From Xiheicaenibacterium sp046351325 (GTDB lineage Bacteria > Myxococcota_A > Polyangia > Polyangiales > Polyangiaceae), in assembly GCA_046351325.1 (NCBI GenBank), contig JAXLYR010000024.1, positions 1-64,000 of the forward strand: DNA of 64,000 bases. The letters run 5' to 3'. Numbering within the stretch: position 1 is the stretch's first letter; the number at the start of each line of letters is the position of its first letter. The position numbers and the translations under genes are program-made. A model generated the notes under the pieces. The model ran no database searches. It was not told the DNA's origin and saw only the letters and a list, made by a program, of their open reading frames with translations. Below are positions 26,020-34,637 of the stretch, in pieces.

Positions 26020-27132
26020 ATGGAAAGCCGCGCGAGACCCGCGCTCGCCCTCGTGACCTCCCTGCCCGCCGACGAGCTCGAGGCTCGGCTCGTGGCCGCG
26101 GGCGGCACCCTGTCGCAGGCGCGCGCCACCGCCGGCAAGGTCATTCGCTACATTTTCGGCGGCAAGCTGGCGGCCGCGCTCGACCCGGCTTGGGACGCGG
26201 ACGCGCTCGGCTCGATCGGCATCGGGGCCTGGGCGCAGCGCGAGCTCCTCGCGCTCGACGCGACCGTATCGTTGGAGATCGCCGAGCGCGCGCCGGCTGC
26301 GGACGGGACCGAGCGGCTCCTCTTGCGCGCGCGGGACGGCTCGCTGCTCGAGACCGTGATCATCCCGGGGCCGGGGCGCACGACGCTGTGCATTTCGAGT
26401 CAGGTCGGCTGCGCGCGGGCGTGTGCGTTCTGCGAGACGGGCACGATGGGGCTCGTTCGGCAGCTCGCCGCCGGCGAGATCGTCGATCAGGTCCGCATCG
26501 CGCGCACACTCTGGGGCGACAAACACCCGCCGATCTCGAACATCGTGTTCATGGGCATGGGTGAGCCCTTCGACAATTTGGGTGAGGTCGCGCGCGCGAC
26601 CCGCATCCTCACGGACGATCGCGGCCTCGCGTTCGCGCGCTCGCGCGTGACGGTCTCCACCGTCGGGGTCGTCGACAAACTCGAGGCGTTCTTCGCGAGC
26701 TGCCACGCCGAGCTCGCCGTCAGCCTCAACGCGAGCGACGACGAGACCCGCGCGCGGTTGATGCCTGTCGGAAGGCGCTTCTCGATCGAGGCGCTGATGC
26801 AGGCGCTCGAGCGCCACGTGCCCCGCGGCCACAAGGTGCTCTTCGAGTACGTGCTCATCGCTGGCGTGAACGACTCGCCAGCCGACGCCGATCGGCTGGT
26901 CGCGCTCACGTCGCGCGTGCCGAGCCGGCTCAACGTGATCCCGGTGAACCCTGGGCCCGACCCGACGCTGCGGCCTCCGACGAGCGCGGGGCTCTCGGCG
27001 TTCGTTGCGGCGCTGGCCGAGCGTGGCGTGACGACGTTGGTTCGACGGCCGCGCGGTCGCGACGTCGGTGGGGCTTGTGGTCAGCTCGCGGGCGCGCGGC
27101 GGCGGCTCGAGCTCTTCGCGGAAGTTCCCTGA
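26020..27132 (+). CDS. rlmN: 23S rRNA (adenine2503-C2) / tRNA methyltransferase, radical SAM
   Basis: A protein of 370 residues from ATG 26020, the normal RlmN length. The radical-SAM cluster cysteines are in CARACAFC (C131, C135, C138). FMGMGEP, the SLNASDDETRARLMP block and the C-terminal GRDVGGACGQLAG with its catalytic cysteine are present. It methylates A2503 of 23S rRNA (and some tRNAs) using SAM and a [4Fe-4S] cluster. The upstream frame extension through the 42-base repeats lacks family resemblance. Confidence 0.93.
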   Translation: MESRARPALALVTSLPADELEARLVAAGGTLSQARATAGKVIRYIFGGKLAAALDPAWDADALGSIGIGAWAQRELLALDATVSLEIAERAPAADGTERLLLRARDGSLLETVIIPGPGRTTLCISSQVGCARACAFCETGTMGLVRQLAAGEIVDQVRIARTLWGDKHPPISNIVFMGMGEPFDNLGEVARATRILTDDRGLAFARSRVTVSTVGVVDKLEAFFASCHAELAVSLNASDDETRARLMPVGRRFSIEALMQALERHVPRGHKVLFEYVLIAGVNDSPADADRLVALTSRVPSRLNVIPVNPGPDPTLRPPTSAGLSAFVAALAERGVTTLVRRPRGRDVGGACGQLAGARRRLELFAEVP

Positions 27133-27142
27133 GGCCTCGATC

Positions 27143-27688
27143 ATGAGCCCGTGGCGAGTGGTCGAGCTCCACGTCGAGGTCCGCGAGGCCTCGGGTTGGC
27201 AGCACCTCGATGAGCGTAGGATGTCGGGGGTCCTGACCGAGGTCCTCGGTGTCATCGGTGCCCTTGCAAAGAAGAGCACTGCGCGCAAGCTGCGCGGGGT
27301 GCCGAAGGACGCGAGCGCGACGACGCGTGCGGCGCTCCGCGAGCTCAAACCCGTGGGCGTGAGCGAGCTGGACGCGACCGCGTTGGGCAGCGTCGCGTGG
27401 GAGAAGGGGCCGCTCCGCAAGGGCCTCGTCGAGCCCGAGCAGTACGCGCGCATCCTCGCCGGTGAGCCCGTGATGACGTGGAGCAAAGGCGCGCTCGGGG
27501 TGACGCTGGTCGACAACGACGAGATGGCGCGCCGGCTCGCGTCGAACACCACGGATTGGCGGATGCGGACCGTCGCCACGTGGACCGAGAAGCTGAAGCA
27601 CCGCGCGTCGGAGGTTTACGAGCTCTACACGCAGCACCTCGCCGGCCATGACGATCGACGCCTGATCGCAGCGTGGCGACGCGGCTGA
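27143..27688 (+). CDS. Hypothetical protein downstream of rlmN
   Basis: About 181 residues from ATG 27143, 10 bases after rlmN, so probably co-transcribed. It has mixed helix and strand, no signal peptide, no membrane segment and no motif I recognise. VLTEVLGVIGALAKKS and EVYELYTQHLAGHDDRR are the clearest helices. No function is assigned. Confidence 0.6.
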   Translation: MSPWRVVELHVEVREASGWQHLDERRMSGVLTEVLGVIGALAKKSTARKLRGVPKDASATTRAALRELKPVGVSELDATALGSVAWEKGPLRKGLVEPEQYARILAGEPVMTWSKGALGVTLVDNDEMARRLASNTTDWRMRTVATWTEKLKHRASEVYELYTQHLAGHDDRRLIAAWRRG

Positions 27689-27736
27689 CGTTCTCTTAGG
27701 AATCGGGGGCCGACCTGATAGGCTCGCGGGCGCACG

Positions 27737-29923
27737 ATGGCGGAGAAGGGCTCGTCGGAGTTTCTCACCGAAGCCGAAGAGATCATCCTGGGGCTCGGCC
27801 GAGACCTCGTGGTCCTCGACGAATCCCTGAGGAAGGGTTCGCCCGATCCCGACGCGCTCAACGATATTTTTCGCGGCGTCCACACCCTGAAGGGCCTCGG
27901 CGGCCTCTTCGGCGTGTCGTATTTCGCCGAGCTCGCCCACGATCTGGAGACCAAGCTCGACGCGGTCCGGCTCGGGCGCGCGCCTCTCACGTCCGACGCG
28001 CTAGACCTCCTCTTCAAGGCGATCGAGCTCTTTCATCGGCTGCTCGTCGCTGAACAAGAGGACGCGCCGCCTCCGGCCGACGAGGTCCGCGCCCTGCTCG
28101 ACAAGCTGCACAGCGCGGGCGCTCCGGCCGCGCCCGCGACGGAGTCTGGCGAGCTCGACCTCGACCCGAGCATCTTCGCGGTGCTCACCGAGTACGAAGA
28201 GCACCGCCTGCGCGTCAACGTGCAGAACGGGCTCAAGGTCTACCGGCTGCGCGTCCGCTTCTCGCTGCTCACGATCGACGAGTCGCTCGAGCGCCTCAAG
28301 CAAACGGCGAAGCCACACGGCGAGATCATCACGTATCTGCCCACCGGCGAGGGCGCCGACGCCGACTCGATCGAGCTCGATATTTTACTCGCGTCAAAGC
28401 GATCTCAAGACGAGCTGACGGAGCTCTTCTCGGCGACGGGTGGCGTGGTCTCTCCGATCGGGCTCAAGGCCCCGAAGCGACCGACCGTGCTCACGGGGCC
28501 GTCGGACCGCGCGACGCCGAGCCCACCCGCGCCACAGGAGAAGACGGGTGAGAACCTCTCCGCGACCGGGGCGCTCGCGCGTGCGCCGAGCTTGGCCGAG
28601 CCACCGCCGCCGCCTGCGCCACCGGCCGAGCTTCGACCGCGCTCGGCGTCGAGCATCCCACCGGCCCCCGACGCGAAGCTCGGGACCGTGCGCAGCGTCA
28701 CGCAGACGGTCCGCGTCGACATTCAGAAGCTCGATCGGCTCATGAACGCGGTGAGCGAGCTCGCGATCGTCAAGAGCGCGCTCGATCGGCTCTACGTGCG
28801 CGTGCGCGGCACCTCGTCCGATCGCGCGAGCATGGCGGAGTTCGTCCGCCTGAGCCGCACGTTCGATCGGCAGCTCGAGGCCATGCAGCAGGGCATCCTC
28901 GAGGTCCGCATGGTGCCGCTCGGCCAGCTCTTCGAGCGGCTGAGTCGCGTCGCGCGCCAGGTCGGTCGCAACGCGCGCAAGCAGTTCAACCTCGTCATCA
29001 CCGGCGCCGAGACCGAGGTCGACAAGCTCATCGTCGAGGAGCTGAGCGACCCGCTGATGCACATGGTCCGCAACGCGATCGATCACGGCATCGAGCCGCT
29101 CGAGCAGCGCCTCGCGGCCGGCAAACCCGAGGTCGGGACCATCGCGATCAACGCCTTCCAGAAGGGCAATCACGTCCTCATCGAGCTCGAGGACGACGGC
29201 GCCGGCATCGACACCGAGCGCGTGCTCGAGGTCGCGCTGCAGAAGAACCTCATCAACCCCGCGGACGTCCGCTCGACGAGCCGCCGCGAGGTCCTCGCGC
29301 TCATCTTCATGCCCGGGCTCTCGACGCGCGCGCAGGCGACGGAGATCTCCGGCCGCGGCGTCGGCATGGATGTCGTCAAGACCAACATCAGCAAGCTCGG
29401 CGGCGTCATCGACGTGCAGAGCGAGGTCGGCATCGGCACCAAGTTCGCGATCACGCTGCCGATCACTCTCGCGATCATCCGCGTGCTCGTCGCCGAGGTC
29501 GCGGGCCACGTGTTCGCGATCCCGCTCGCGAACGTCCGCGAGGCCGTCCCCGTGAGCGAGTCCGACATCTTCACGGTGGATGGCCACGACGCGATGACCC
29601 TGCGCGGCTCGACGCTGCGGCTCTGTCGTCTGAGCCACGTGTTCGAGCTCGACACGAGCCGCGTGCCGACGCCGGCGCGCCGCTTCGTGATCGTCACGAT
29701 GGCCGGCTCCGCGCGGCTCGGGCTCATCGTCGATCGCTTGGTCGGCGGGCAAGACGTCGTGATGAAGACGATCGGTCCGTCCTTGCGATCGGTGCGCGGC
29801 TTCGCGGGCGCGGCCGATCTCGGAGACGAACGGCTCGGCCTCGTGCTCGACACGCCGAGCCTCTACGAAGAGGTCGTCGCCGCCGATCGGCGTCGCGCCC
29901 AAGCCCGCGCATCCTCGTCATGA
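27737..29923 (+). CDS. cheA: Chemotaxis-type histidine kinase CheA
   Basis: A protein of 728 residues. The N-terminal Hpt domain carries the phospho-accepting histidine in HTLKG (H49). A Pro-rich linker, the dimerisation helices, and a CheA-type ATPase follow (LMHMVRNAIDHGIEP N box, DDGAGID, GRGVGMDVV). The C-terminal ~130 residues are a CheW-like domain. No receiver domain is fused, unlike FrzE. It should phosphorylate a response regulator not found in this window. Two cheW genes follow with ATGA overlaps. Confidence 0.93.
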   Translation: MAEKGSSEFLTEAEEIILGLGRDLVVLDESLRKGSPDPDALNDIFRGVHTLKGLGGLFGVSYFAELAHDLETKLDAVRLGRAPLTSDALDLLFKAIELFHRLLVAEQEDAPPPADEVRALLDKLHSAGAPAAPATESGELDLDPSIFAVLTEYEEHRLRVNVQNGLKVYRLRVRFSLLTIDESLERLKQTAKPHGEIITYLPTGEGADADSIELDILLASKRSQDELTELFSATGGVVSPIGLKAPKRPTVLTGPSDRATPSPPAPQEKTGENLSATGALARAPSLAEPPPPPAPPAELRPRSASSIPPAPDAKLGTVRSVTQTVRVDIQKLDRLMNAVSELAIVKSALDRLYVRVRGTSSDRASMAEFVRLSRTFDRQLEAMQQGILEVRMVPLGQLFERLSRVARQVGRNARKQFNLVITGAETEVDKLIVEELSDPLMHMVRNAIDHGIEPLEQRLAAGKPEVGTIAINAFQKGNHVLIELEDDGAGIDTERVLEVALQKNLINPADVRSTSRREVLALIFMPGLSTRAQATEISGRGVGMDVVKTNISKLGGVIDVQSEVGIGTKFAITLPITLAIIRVLVAEVAGHVFAIPLANVREAVPVSESDIFTVDGHDAMTLRGSTLRLCRLSHVFELDTSRVPTPARRFVIVTMAGSARLGLIVDRLVGGQDVVMKTIGPSLRSVRGFAGAADLGDERLGLVLDTPSLYEEVVAADRRRAQARASSS

Positions 29924-30435
29924 AGAGCCTGACCCGTTCACGTCAGCCCCGCACCACCGAGGCCGTGAAGGACGCCGGCGGCGTCACCGAATACCTCGGC
30001 TTCAAAGTCGCCAGCATCACCGGCGCGTTCCCCGTGAGCATCGTGCGAGAGATCGCGCGCACCGCTCCGATCACTCCCGTTCCGCGCGCCCCGAACGGCG
30101 TGCTCGGCATCACGAGCTTCCGCGGGCGGGTCGTCACCGTGATCGATCTCGGCCAGCGCATGGGCCTCGCGAGCTCCACGATCGGCCGCTCACCTGCGAT
30201 GTTCGCGGGCAACGCCAGGACGAACCGCATTCGGGTCTTGATGGTCGATGTCGGCCAAGAGACGATCGGCTTCGTGGTCGACGAGGTCCTCCTGGTCTAT
30301 CGCTTCGGAGCGAAGGAGATCGAGCGCGCGACGCACACGCTCGGCACCGACGTCGGCGCGCACGTCGTCGGCATCGCGCGCCCGTCCCCGACCGAGGTCG
30401 TGCTCCTCCTCGAGGCCAAGGCACTGCTTCCATGA
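29920..30435 (+). CDS. CheW-like coupling protein 1
   Basis: A protein of 171 residues, overlapping cheA by 4 bases (ATGA). A CheW domain is visible (YLGFKVASITGAFPVSIVRE, GVLGITSFRGRVVTVIDL, IGFVVDEVLLVYRF). It would connect a receptor array to CheA. No receptor gene lies in the window, so this is an orphan signalling module. Confidence 0.85.
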   Translation: MKSLTRSRQPRTTEAVKDAGGVTEYLGFKVASITGAFPVSIVREIARTAPITPVPRAPNGVLGITSFRGRVVTVIDLGQRMGLASSTIGRSPAMFAGNARTNRIRVLMVDVGQETIGFVVDEVLLVYRFGAKEIERATHTLGTDVGAHVVGIARPSPTEVVLLLEAKALLP

Positions 30436-30962
30436 AGGGCTCCGACAACAGGCGCCTCGTCAGGGCGCGCGGTGAGCAGAAGAACCTCGTGCGCTTTCGC
30501 GTCGGCGAGACCTGCTACGCCTTCGAGGTCGCCAACGTCGAGGAGGTGGTTCACCCCGTCGGCGTGACGCCGCTCCCGCACATGGCGCCGGGCGTGACGG
30601 GCGTCTTCGATCATCGAGGTCGCGTCACGCCGATCGTCGATTTGCGCTTCTGCTTCGGCCTCGGGCAGGCCCAACCTCTGTCGGCCGAGAACGCGCTGCG
30701 CGGCCGCCTCGCGACGGCCGCCAAGTGGCTGCTAATGCGCACGTCGCGCGGCCTCATCGGCTTCGTCGTGGACAGCGTGCTCGACGTCGTCGAACCCGAG
30801 GACGCCCTCTCCTCGGCGCCGCACGTCGGTCCTGGGGTGGCTCGCCGAGCGATCCTCGGCGTCTTCACCTGCCAGGGCACGCTCGTCTTCGTCCTCGACG
30901 AGGAGCGGCTCGCGAGCGTCATCGCCGACACGCCGATACCGGATCAGCTCCCCGTCGACTGA
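30432..30962 (+). CDS. CheW-like coupling protein 2
   Basis: A protein of 176 residues, overlapping the previous gene by 4 bases. It has the CheW pattern (LVRFRVGETCYAFEVANVEE, GVTGVFDHRGRVTPIVDLR, LIGFVVDSVLDVVE). Two dissimilar CheW copies after one CheA suggest alternative receptor coupling or a scaffold variant. Confidence 0.85.
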   Translation: MKGSDNRRLVRARGEQKNLVRFRVGETCYAFEVANVEEVVHPVGVTPLPHMAPGVTGVFDHRGRVTPIVDLRFCFGLGQAQPLSAENALRGRLATAAKWLLMRTSRGLIGFVVDSVLDVVEPEDALSSAPHVGPGVARRAILGVFTCQGTLVFVLDEERLASVIADTPIPDQLPVD

Positions 30963-30988
30963 GGCTCGTTCACCTCTAGAATCGCGGC

Positions 30989-31510
30989 ATGGCCAAACCG
31001 ACGCGCCGCCTCGTCGCCGCCTTGCGGAGCACCGCGCTCCGGCTGCGATCCCCCTCGGTCGAGTACCGCTGGTCGCACTTCGGGCATTGCAACTGCGGGC
31101 ACCTCGCGCAGACGGTCACCGGCAAGACTGCGCGCGAGATCTACCAAGCCGCGTTCAGCCGTGGTGGCGACTGGGGCCAGCAGGCCGCCGAGCTCCCCGA
31201 CTTCGGGGATCGCCCCGCGCTCGACGAGGGCGCGTACGAACCGCTCGGCGTCGAGCTCTGCTCGGTGACGCGCTCGCCGCTCGCCGACGTCCTCGCCGAG
31301 ATGTAGCCGATCGGCCTCGATCGCGAGGACATCGATCACCTCGAGGATCTGTCGGACGGCGCCGTGCTCCGCGCGATGGGCAAGTCGACGACTGGGCTCG
31401 CGCGGAACGACCGCGAGCACGCCATTCAGTACTTGGAGGCCTGGGCCGACGTCCTCGAGCGAAAGCTCCCCGTCGAGGACGACGCCTGGCCGCTCGCCGC
31501 CGAAGAGTGA
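30989..31510 (+). pseudogene. Small conserved myxobacterial protein split by an in-frame TAG
   Basis: The frame starts at ATG 30989 and encodes WSHFGHCNCGHLAQTVTG, then stops at TAG 31304-31306. The same frame continues without interruption through IGLDREDIDHLEDLSDGAVL and EAWADVLERKLPVED to TGA 31508-31510. From memory of the family, members are normally one piece and end in such a LERLSD...WADLLE tail. So a nonsense change (for example from CAG), a sequencing error or readthrough are the options. Function is unknown. Confidence 0.65.
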
Positions 31511-31516
31511 CCGAGC

Positions 31517-31981
31517 TCAGCCGCCGGATTGCCCTTTGACGACGGCGGTCGTGTCGTCGAGCAGATCGGCGTCGAGGAGCTCCTTCTCCTCGATGCGCAG
31601 CACCCGCAGGATCTCGAGGATGGCGCGCTTCAAGTTCGTGGCGAGCGTCTCGGCGTCCGCTTCCATCGCGAGGGCCGAGCCCGCGGCCACCTGCTCTCGC
31701 TCGTGGAGCTCACTGAGCCGGGCGCGCCGCTGCGGCCCCCAAGCGTCGAGCTGCGCGAGGATGGGCCCGAGCCTCTCGTCTTCCAACTTCACTTGGTTTC
31801 GGACGACCGCAGCGATGCGCGTGGCCGAGCCGAGGAGGTGGTCGGCCCCGTCGGGCTTGCTGCGGGCGCTCGAGACCGCTGCCAACCCGCGCGCGAGGAC
31901 CTCGCGAACCTGACGATGTGACGCGAGCGCTGCTAGTCGGACGGCCGAGTTCGGGCTGGGCTCAATGTCAGTTGGGGTCAT
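31517..31981 (-). CDS. Helical protein, possibly hemerythrin-like in fold
   Basis: A protein of 154 residues, wholly helical, converging on the previous gene. EDERLGPILAQLDAWGPQRRARLSELHERE recalls the HHE hemerythrin fold, but the histidines expected for metal binding are largely missing, so metal-free or unrelated helical bundle are equally possible. No operon partner. Confidence 0.5.
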   Translation of the reverse strand: MTPTDIEPSPNSAVRLAALASHRQVREVLARGLAAVSSARSKPDGADHLLGSATRIAAVVRNQVKLEDERLGPILAQLDAWGPQRRARLSELHEREQVAAGSALAMEADAETLATNLKRAILEILRVLRIEEKELLDADLLDDTTAVVKGQSGG

Positions 31982-32473
31982 GTAAGCGCCTCCGCTGACC
32001 GGCCACGCTGCAAAAACAACGCCCCAATCGAGTTCAGCACGACACTCGGTTTGAACGCACGCAGTCCCCTCGCCCGCCGAAGCTTCTGCGCTTGGTCACG
32101 CAAGCAATGCGTTCGGCGCTATCGGACATTGTGTCGGGGTCGCCTCCAAGCTGTGGAATGCGTCATTGAGCATTCAGCGTGGTTTTCTCCAGGGCAAACT
32201 TTCGAGCCTGCCGAAAACGCCGCTCCCGTCGCGAGTCCCCCACCTGACGTCGCAGGCGCGTAAAAATCAGGACATAGCGTTACGCCTCGGTATGCGCTGC
32301 CGCCACGGAACGCTTGTTGCTTTTGCCAAGTCAGACCCGACTGGCGGCCCGAAGAACACAATCCAGCACGAAGGGGGGCTCCGTTTCGCCCCGATGCTTC
32401 GCCCGCGTCACCAGAGGGTCTGATTCGCCCCGCGAATCGGCTCGAGCCAACAGTTCTGTTCCCGGAGACCTTC
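31982..32473. other. Spacer with no recognised feature
   Basis: About 490 bases between the divergent helical-protein and ferredoxin genes. Both strands lack a plausible coding frame, and no tRNA or terminator was found. The ferredoxin ribosome-binding site (GGAG) is at its right edge. Confidence 0.5.
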
Positions 32474-32779
32474 ATGGCTACCTACATCACGTCCGATTGC
32501 ATCAACTGCGGCGCCTGCGAAGCGGAGTGTCCGAACGACGCGATCAGCCAGGGCGACGAGATCTACGTGATCGACCCCGAGCTCTGCACCGAGTGTGTCG
32601 GCTTCCACGAGAAGGAAGCCTGTCAGGCGGTTTGCCCGGTCGAGTGCTGTCTGCCCGACCCCAAGCACGAAGAGACCGAGGCTGTCCTCATCGCCAGGGC
32701 GCTCAAGCTCCACCCGGACGACGGTGAACTCCAGGCCGCCGCGAAGGCCAACACGTTCCCCTCACGGCTCCGGAGCTAG
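32474..32779 (+). CDS. YfhL-type 2[4Fe-4S] ferredoxin
   Basis: A protein of 101 residues. Two 4Fe-4S motifs are visible: C9, C12, C15, C19 and C38, C41, C50, C54; the eight-residue gap between C41 and C50 is typical of the YfhL/Alvin type. It is a small low-potential electron carrier. It ends in TAG. It lies 278 bases ahead of the complex I operon and is a natural electron link between the korAB enzyme and a Nuo complex that lacks the NADH module. Confidence 0.9.
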   Translation: MATYITSDCINCGACEAECPNDAISQGDEIYVIDPELCTECVGFHEKEACQAVCPVECCLPDPKHEETEAVLIARALKLHPDDGELQAAAKANTFPSRLRS

Positions 32780-32916
32780 CGCGAACGCACTTCCAACGGC
32801 TCGCGCGACGCTCCTCGATTGAGCGGTTCGGCGATTGAGCAGTCCGGCGAGCCCACCTCGTCGGGGCCCGCGGGCCCCGTCGCTTCGCGCACCCTCGTGG
32901 TGCGATCCCACCGTTC

Positions 32917-33013
32917 GGGGGGCTCAGTTCGCCCCCCGCGCTTCGCGCTCCCCCCAACCGTTCGGGGGCGCTTCGCGCTCCCCAACCTCTTCGGGGGGCT
33001 CAGTTAGCCCCCC
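32917..33013. repeat. G-rich hairpin repeats upstream of nuoA
   Basis: Two hairpins share the core GGGGGGCTCAGTT: arms 32917-32923 / 32931-32937 and 32993-33000 / 33006-33013. A related TTCGGGGGCGCTTCGCGCTC lies between. Their closeness to nuoA suggests a terminator, attenuator or mobile repeat. Confidence 0.6.
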
Positions 33014-33057
33014 AGCGCTGCACGCTCGCGCTACCCCCAACCTGTCGAGGGCATTCG

Positions 33058-33420
33058 ATGAATACCGAGTGGCTTACGGCGCTTTCCTTCCTCGCATTCG
33101 CGGCCATCCTCGTCTTGGGATTGCTGGTCGCGGCGCGCCTGCTCCGGGTGAAGGCCCGCGCCTCCTAGGCCCTCAAGACGCGTCCCTACGAGTGTGGTGA
33201 AGAGCCGCGCGGGAGCGCGTGGCTCCAGTTTCACGCGCGCTACTACCTCGTGGCGCTCTTCTTCGTGCTGTTCGACGTCGAGGCCGTCTTCCTCTTGCCG
33301 TGGGCGCGCGTCAGCCGCCTGCTCGGGACCGACGGCTTCTGGGCTGTCGTGACCTTCGTCGTCGTGCTGATGCTCGGCTGGCTCTACGGCCTTCGCAAGG
33401 GAGCCCTCCAATGGCAGTGA
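33058..33420 (+). pseudogene. nuoA: NADH-quinone oxidoreductase subunit A, interrupted by an in-frame TAG
   Basis: From ATG 33058 the frame encodes the first membrane helix, meets TAG at 33166-33168 (codon 37), then continues as ALKTRPYECGEEP, RYYLVALFFVLFDVEAVFL and a third helix to TGA 33418-33420. The YECGEEP loop and DVEAVFL helix are NuoA hallmarks, and total length (about 120 codons) is normal. There is no frameshift, only the TAG. A CAG-to-TAG change, base-call error or readthrough could explain it. The start of nuoB (33411) overlaps its end by 10 bases. Confidence 0.8.
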
Positions 33421-34637
33421 ACGAACCCCGCAAACTGCCCGTCGTCGACGAGTCGACTCGCACGTACGAGCACCCGCTTTATCATACTATCGAGGGATTG
33501 CCGGGCGGGTCTGTCGCGCTCGGCTCGATTGACCAGCTGCTCACTTGGGGGCTCACCAACTCGCTTTGGATCTTCCCCATGGCGACGAGCTGCTGCGGCA
33601 TCGAGTTCATGGCGACGATGGCGAGTCGCGTGGACCTCGACCGAATGGGGTCTATCGTCCGCGCGACCCCGCGCCACTCGGACGTGATGGTCATCGCCGG
33701 CACCATGACGGTGAAGATGGCCTCACGCTGCAAACGACTCTGGGAGCAAATGCCCGAGCCCAAGTGGTGTATCGCGATGGGCTCCTGCGCCATCTCGGGC
33801 GACTTCTATCGCGACCTCTATCCAGTCGTGCCGGGCGTCGACGTTTTCCTCCCCGTGGACGTCTATGTCCCGGGCTGCCCACCCAACCCCGAAGCTCTGA
33901 TGCACGGCCTCTTGCGCCTGCAAGAGAAGGTGAACCTCGCTCGCCAGGGCAAGTTCGTCCCGCGCGAGCTCCGGCCCGAGCGACTGGCAGCTACCAATCC
34001 CTCTGTCCCGCGGATCTTCGATCCGGCGCGCCCGCCCGAGACGACGGAAGCGCAGGTGGCCGATGCGCTCGCGGTCTCGGAGGCTCCAATCGAAGAGCCC
34101 ACCGCCGAAGTCGCGCTGCCCCCGGCCGAGCCCATCGCGCTCGACCGAGACGCGACTGTCGAGCGCATCCTCGAGGCGCACGGCGCGACGCCGGCCAACA
34201 AACAAGGCCCAGCGCTCGTCCCCGTCGCGCGTCACGTCGAGCTCGCCGCCGCCCTCAAGGCCGCCGGTTACAAGCAGCTCGCTTACATTGTTGCAAGTCA
34301 TTGGCAGGCGGGGCGCGGTCGCGCTGGCGCTGCAGCCGGCGAGCCCGAGCATTTCGAGGTCGCTTATGGCCTGCGGACAGTCGGCTCCAACAGCCGTGTA
34401 ATCGGCTGGACCGTCTCCGTTCCGGCCGTCGACGCCGAACAGAAGCCGGGCTCCGTGCCCTCGCTCGTCAAGGTCTTCGCCGGCGCGGACTGGCAGGAGC
34501 GCGAGCAGTTCGACCTCGTCGGCGTGCGCTTCAGCGGCCACCCCGACCTGCGACGAATCATGCTGCCGCAGGACTGGCAAGGCCACCCTCTCCGCAAGGA
34601 CTACGCCGCGGACACGCACCGCGCGCCGTGGAGATGA
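33411..34637 (+). CDS. nuoBC: Fused complex I subunits NuoB and NuoC
   Basis: A protein of 408 residues. Residues 1-190 are NuoB with the four N2-cluster cysteines: C61 and C62 (TSCCGIEFMA), C126 (MGSCAISG) and C156 (VPGCPPNPEAL). An acidic, Pro/Glu-rich linker at about 190-250 leads to NuoC (REQFDLVGVRFSGHPDLRR, then MLPQDWQGHPLRKDY). No stop or start break separates the two. B-C fusion is less usual than separate subunits or the C-D fusion. Confidence 0.92.
   Translation: MAVNEPRKLPVVDESTRTYEHPLYHTIEGLPGGSVALGSIDQLLTWGLTNSLWIFPMATSCCGIEFMATMASRVDLDRMGSIVRATPRHSDVMVIAGTMTVKMASRCKRLWEQMPEPKWCIAMGSCAISGDFYRDLYPVVPGVDVFLPVDVYVPGCPPNPEALMHGLLRLQEKVNLARQGKFVPRELRPERLAATNPSVPRIFDPARPPETTEAQVADALAVSEAPIEEPTAEVALPPAEPIALDRDATVERILEAHGATPANKQGPALVPVARHVELAAALKAAGYKQLAYIVASHWQAGRGRAGAAAGEPEHFEVAYGLRTVGSNSRVIGWTVSVPAVDAEQKPGSVPSLVKVFAGADWQEREQFDLVGVRFSGHPDLRRIMLPQDWQGHPLRKDYAADTHRAPWR

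Noticed and set aside
31982..32473. tRNA or small RNA in the spacer
   Set aside because: No cloverleaf, no CCA end and no strong hairpin was found.
32119..32475. Minus-strand frame of 118 codons before the ferredoxin gene
   Set aside because: Composition is not typical of coding sequence here and it has no ribosome-binding site or family motif.
33545..34636. Overlapping plus-strand frame upstream of nuoD
   Set aside because: Arg/Ala/Pro-rich out-of-frame shadow of nuoBC; only the nuoD portion from 34634 is coding.
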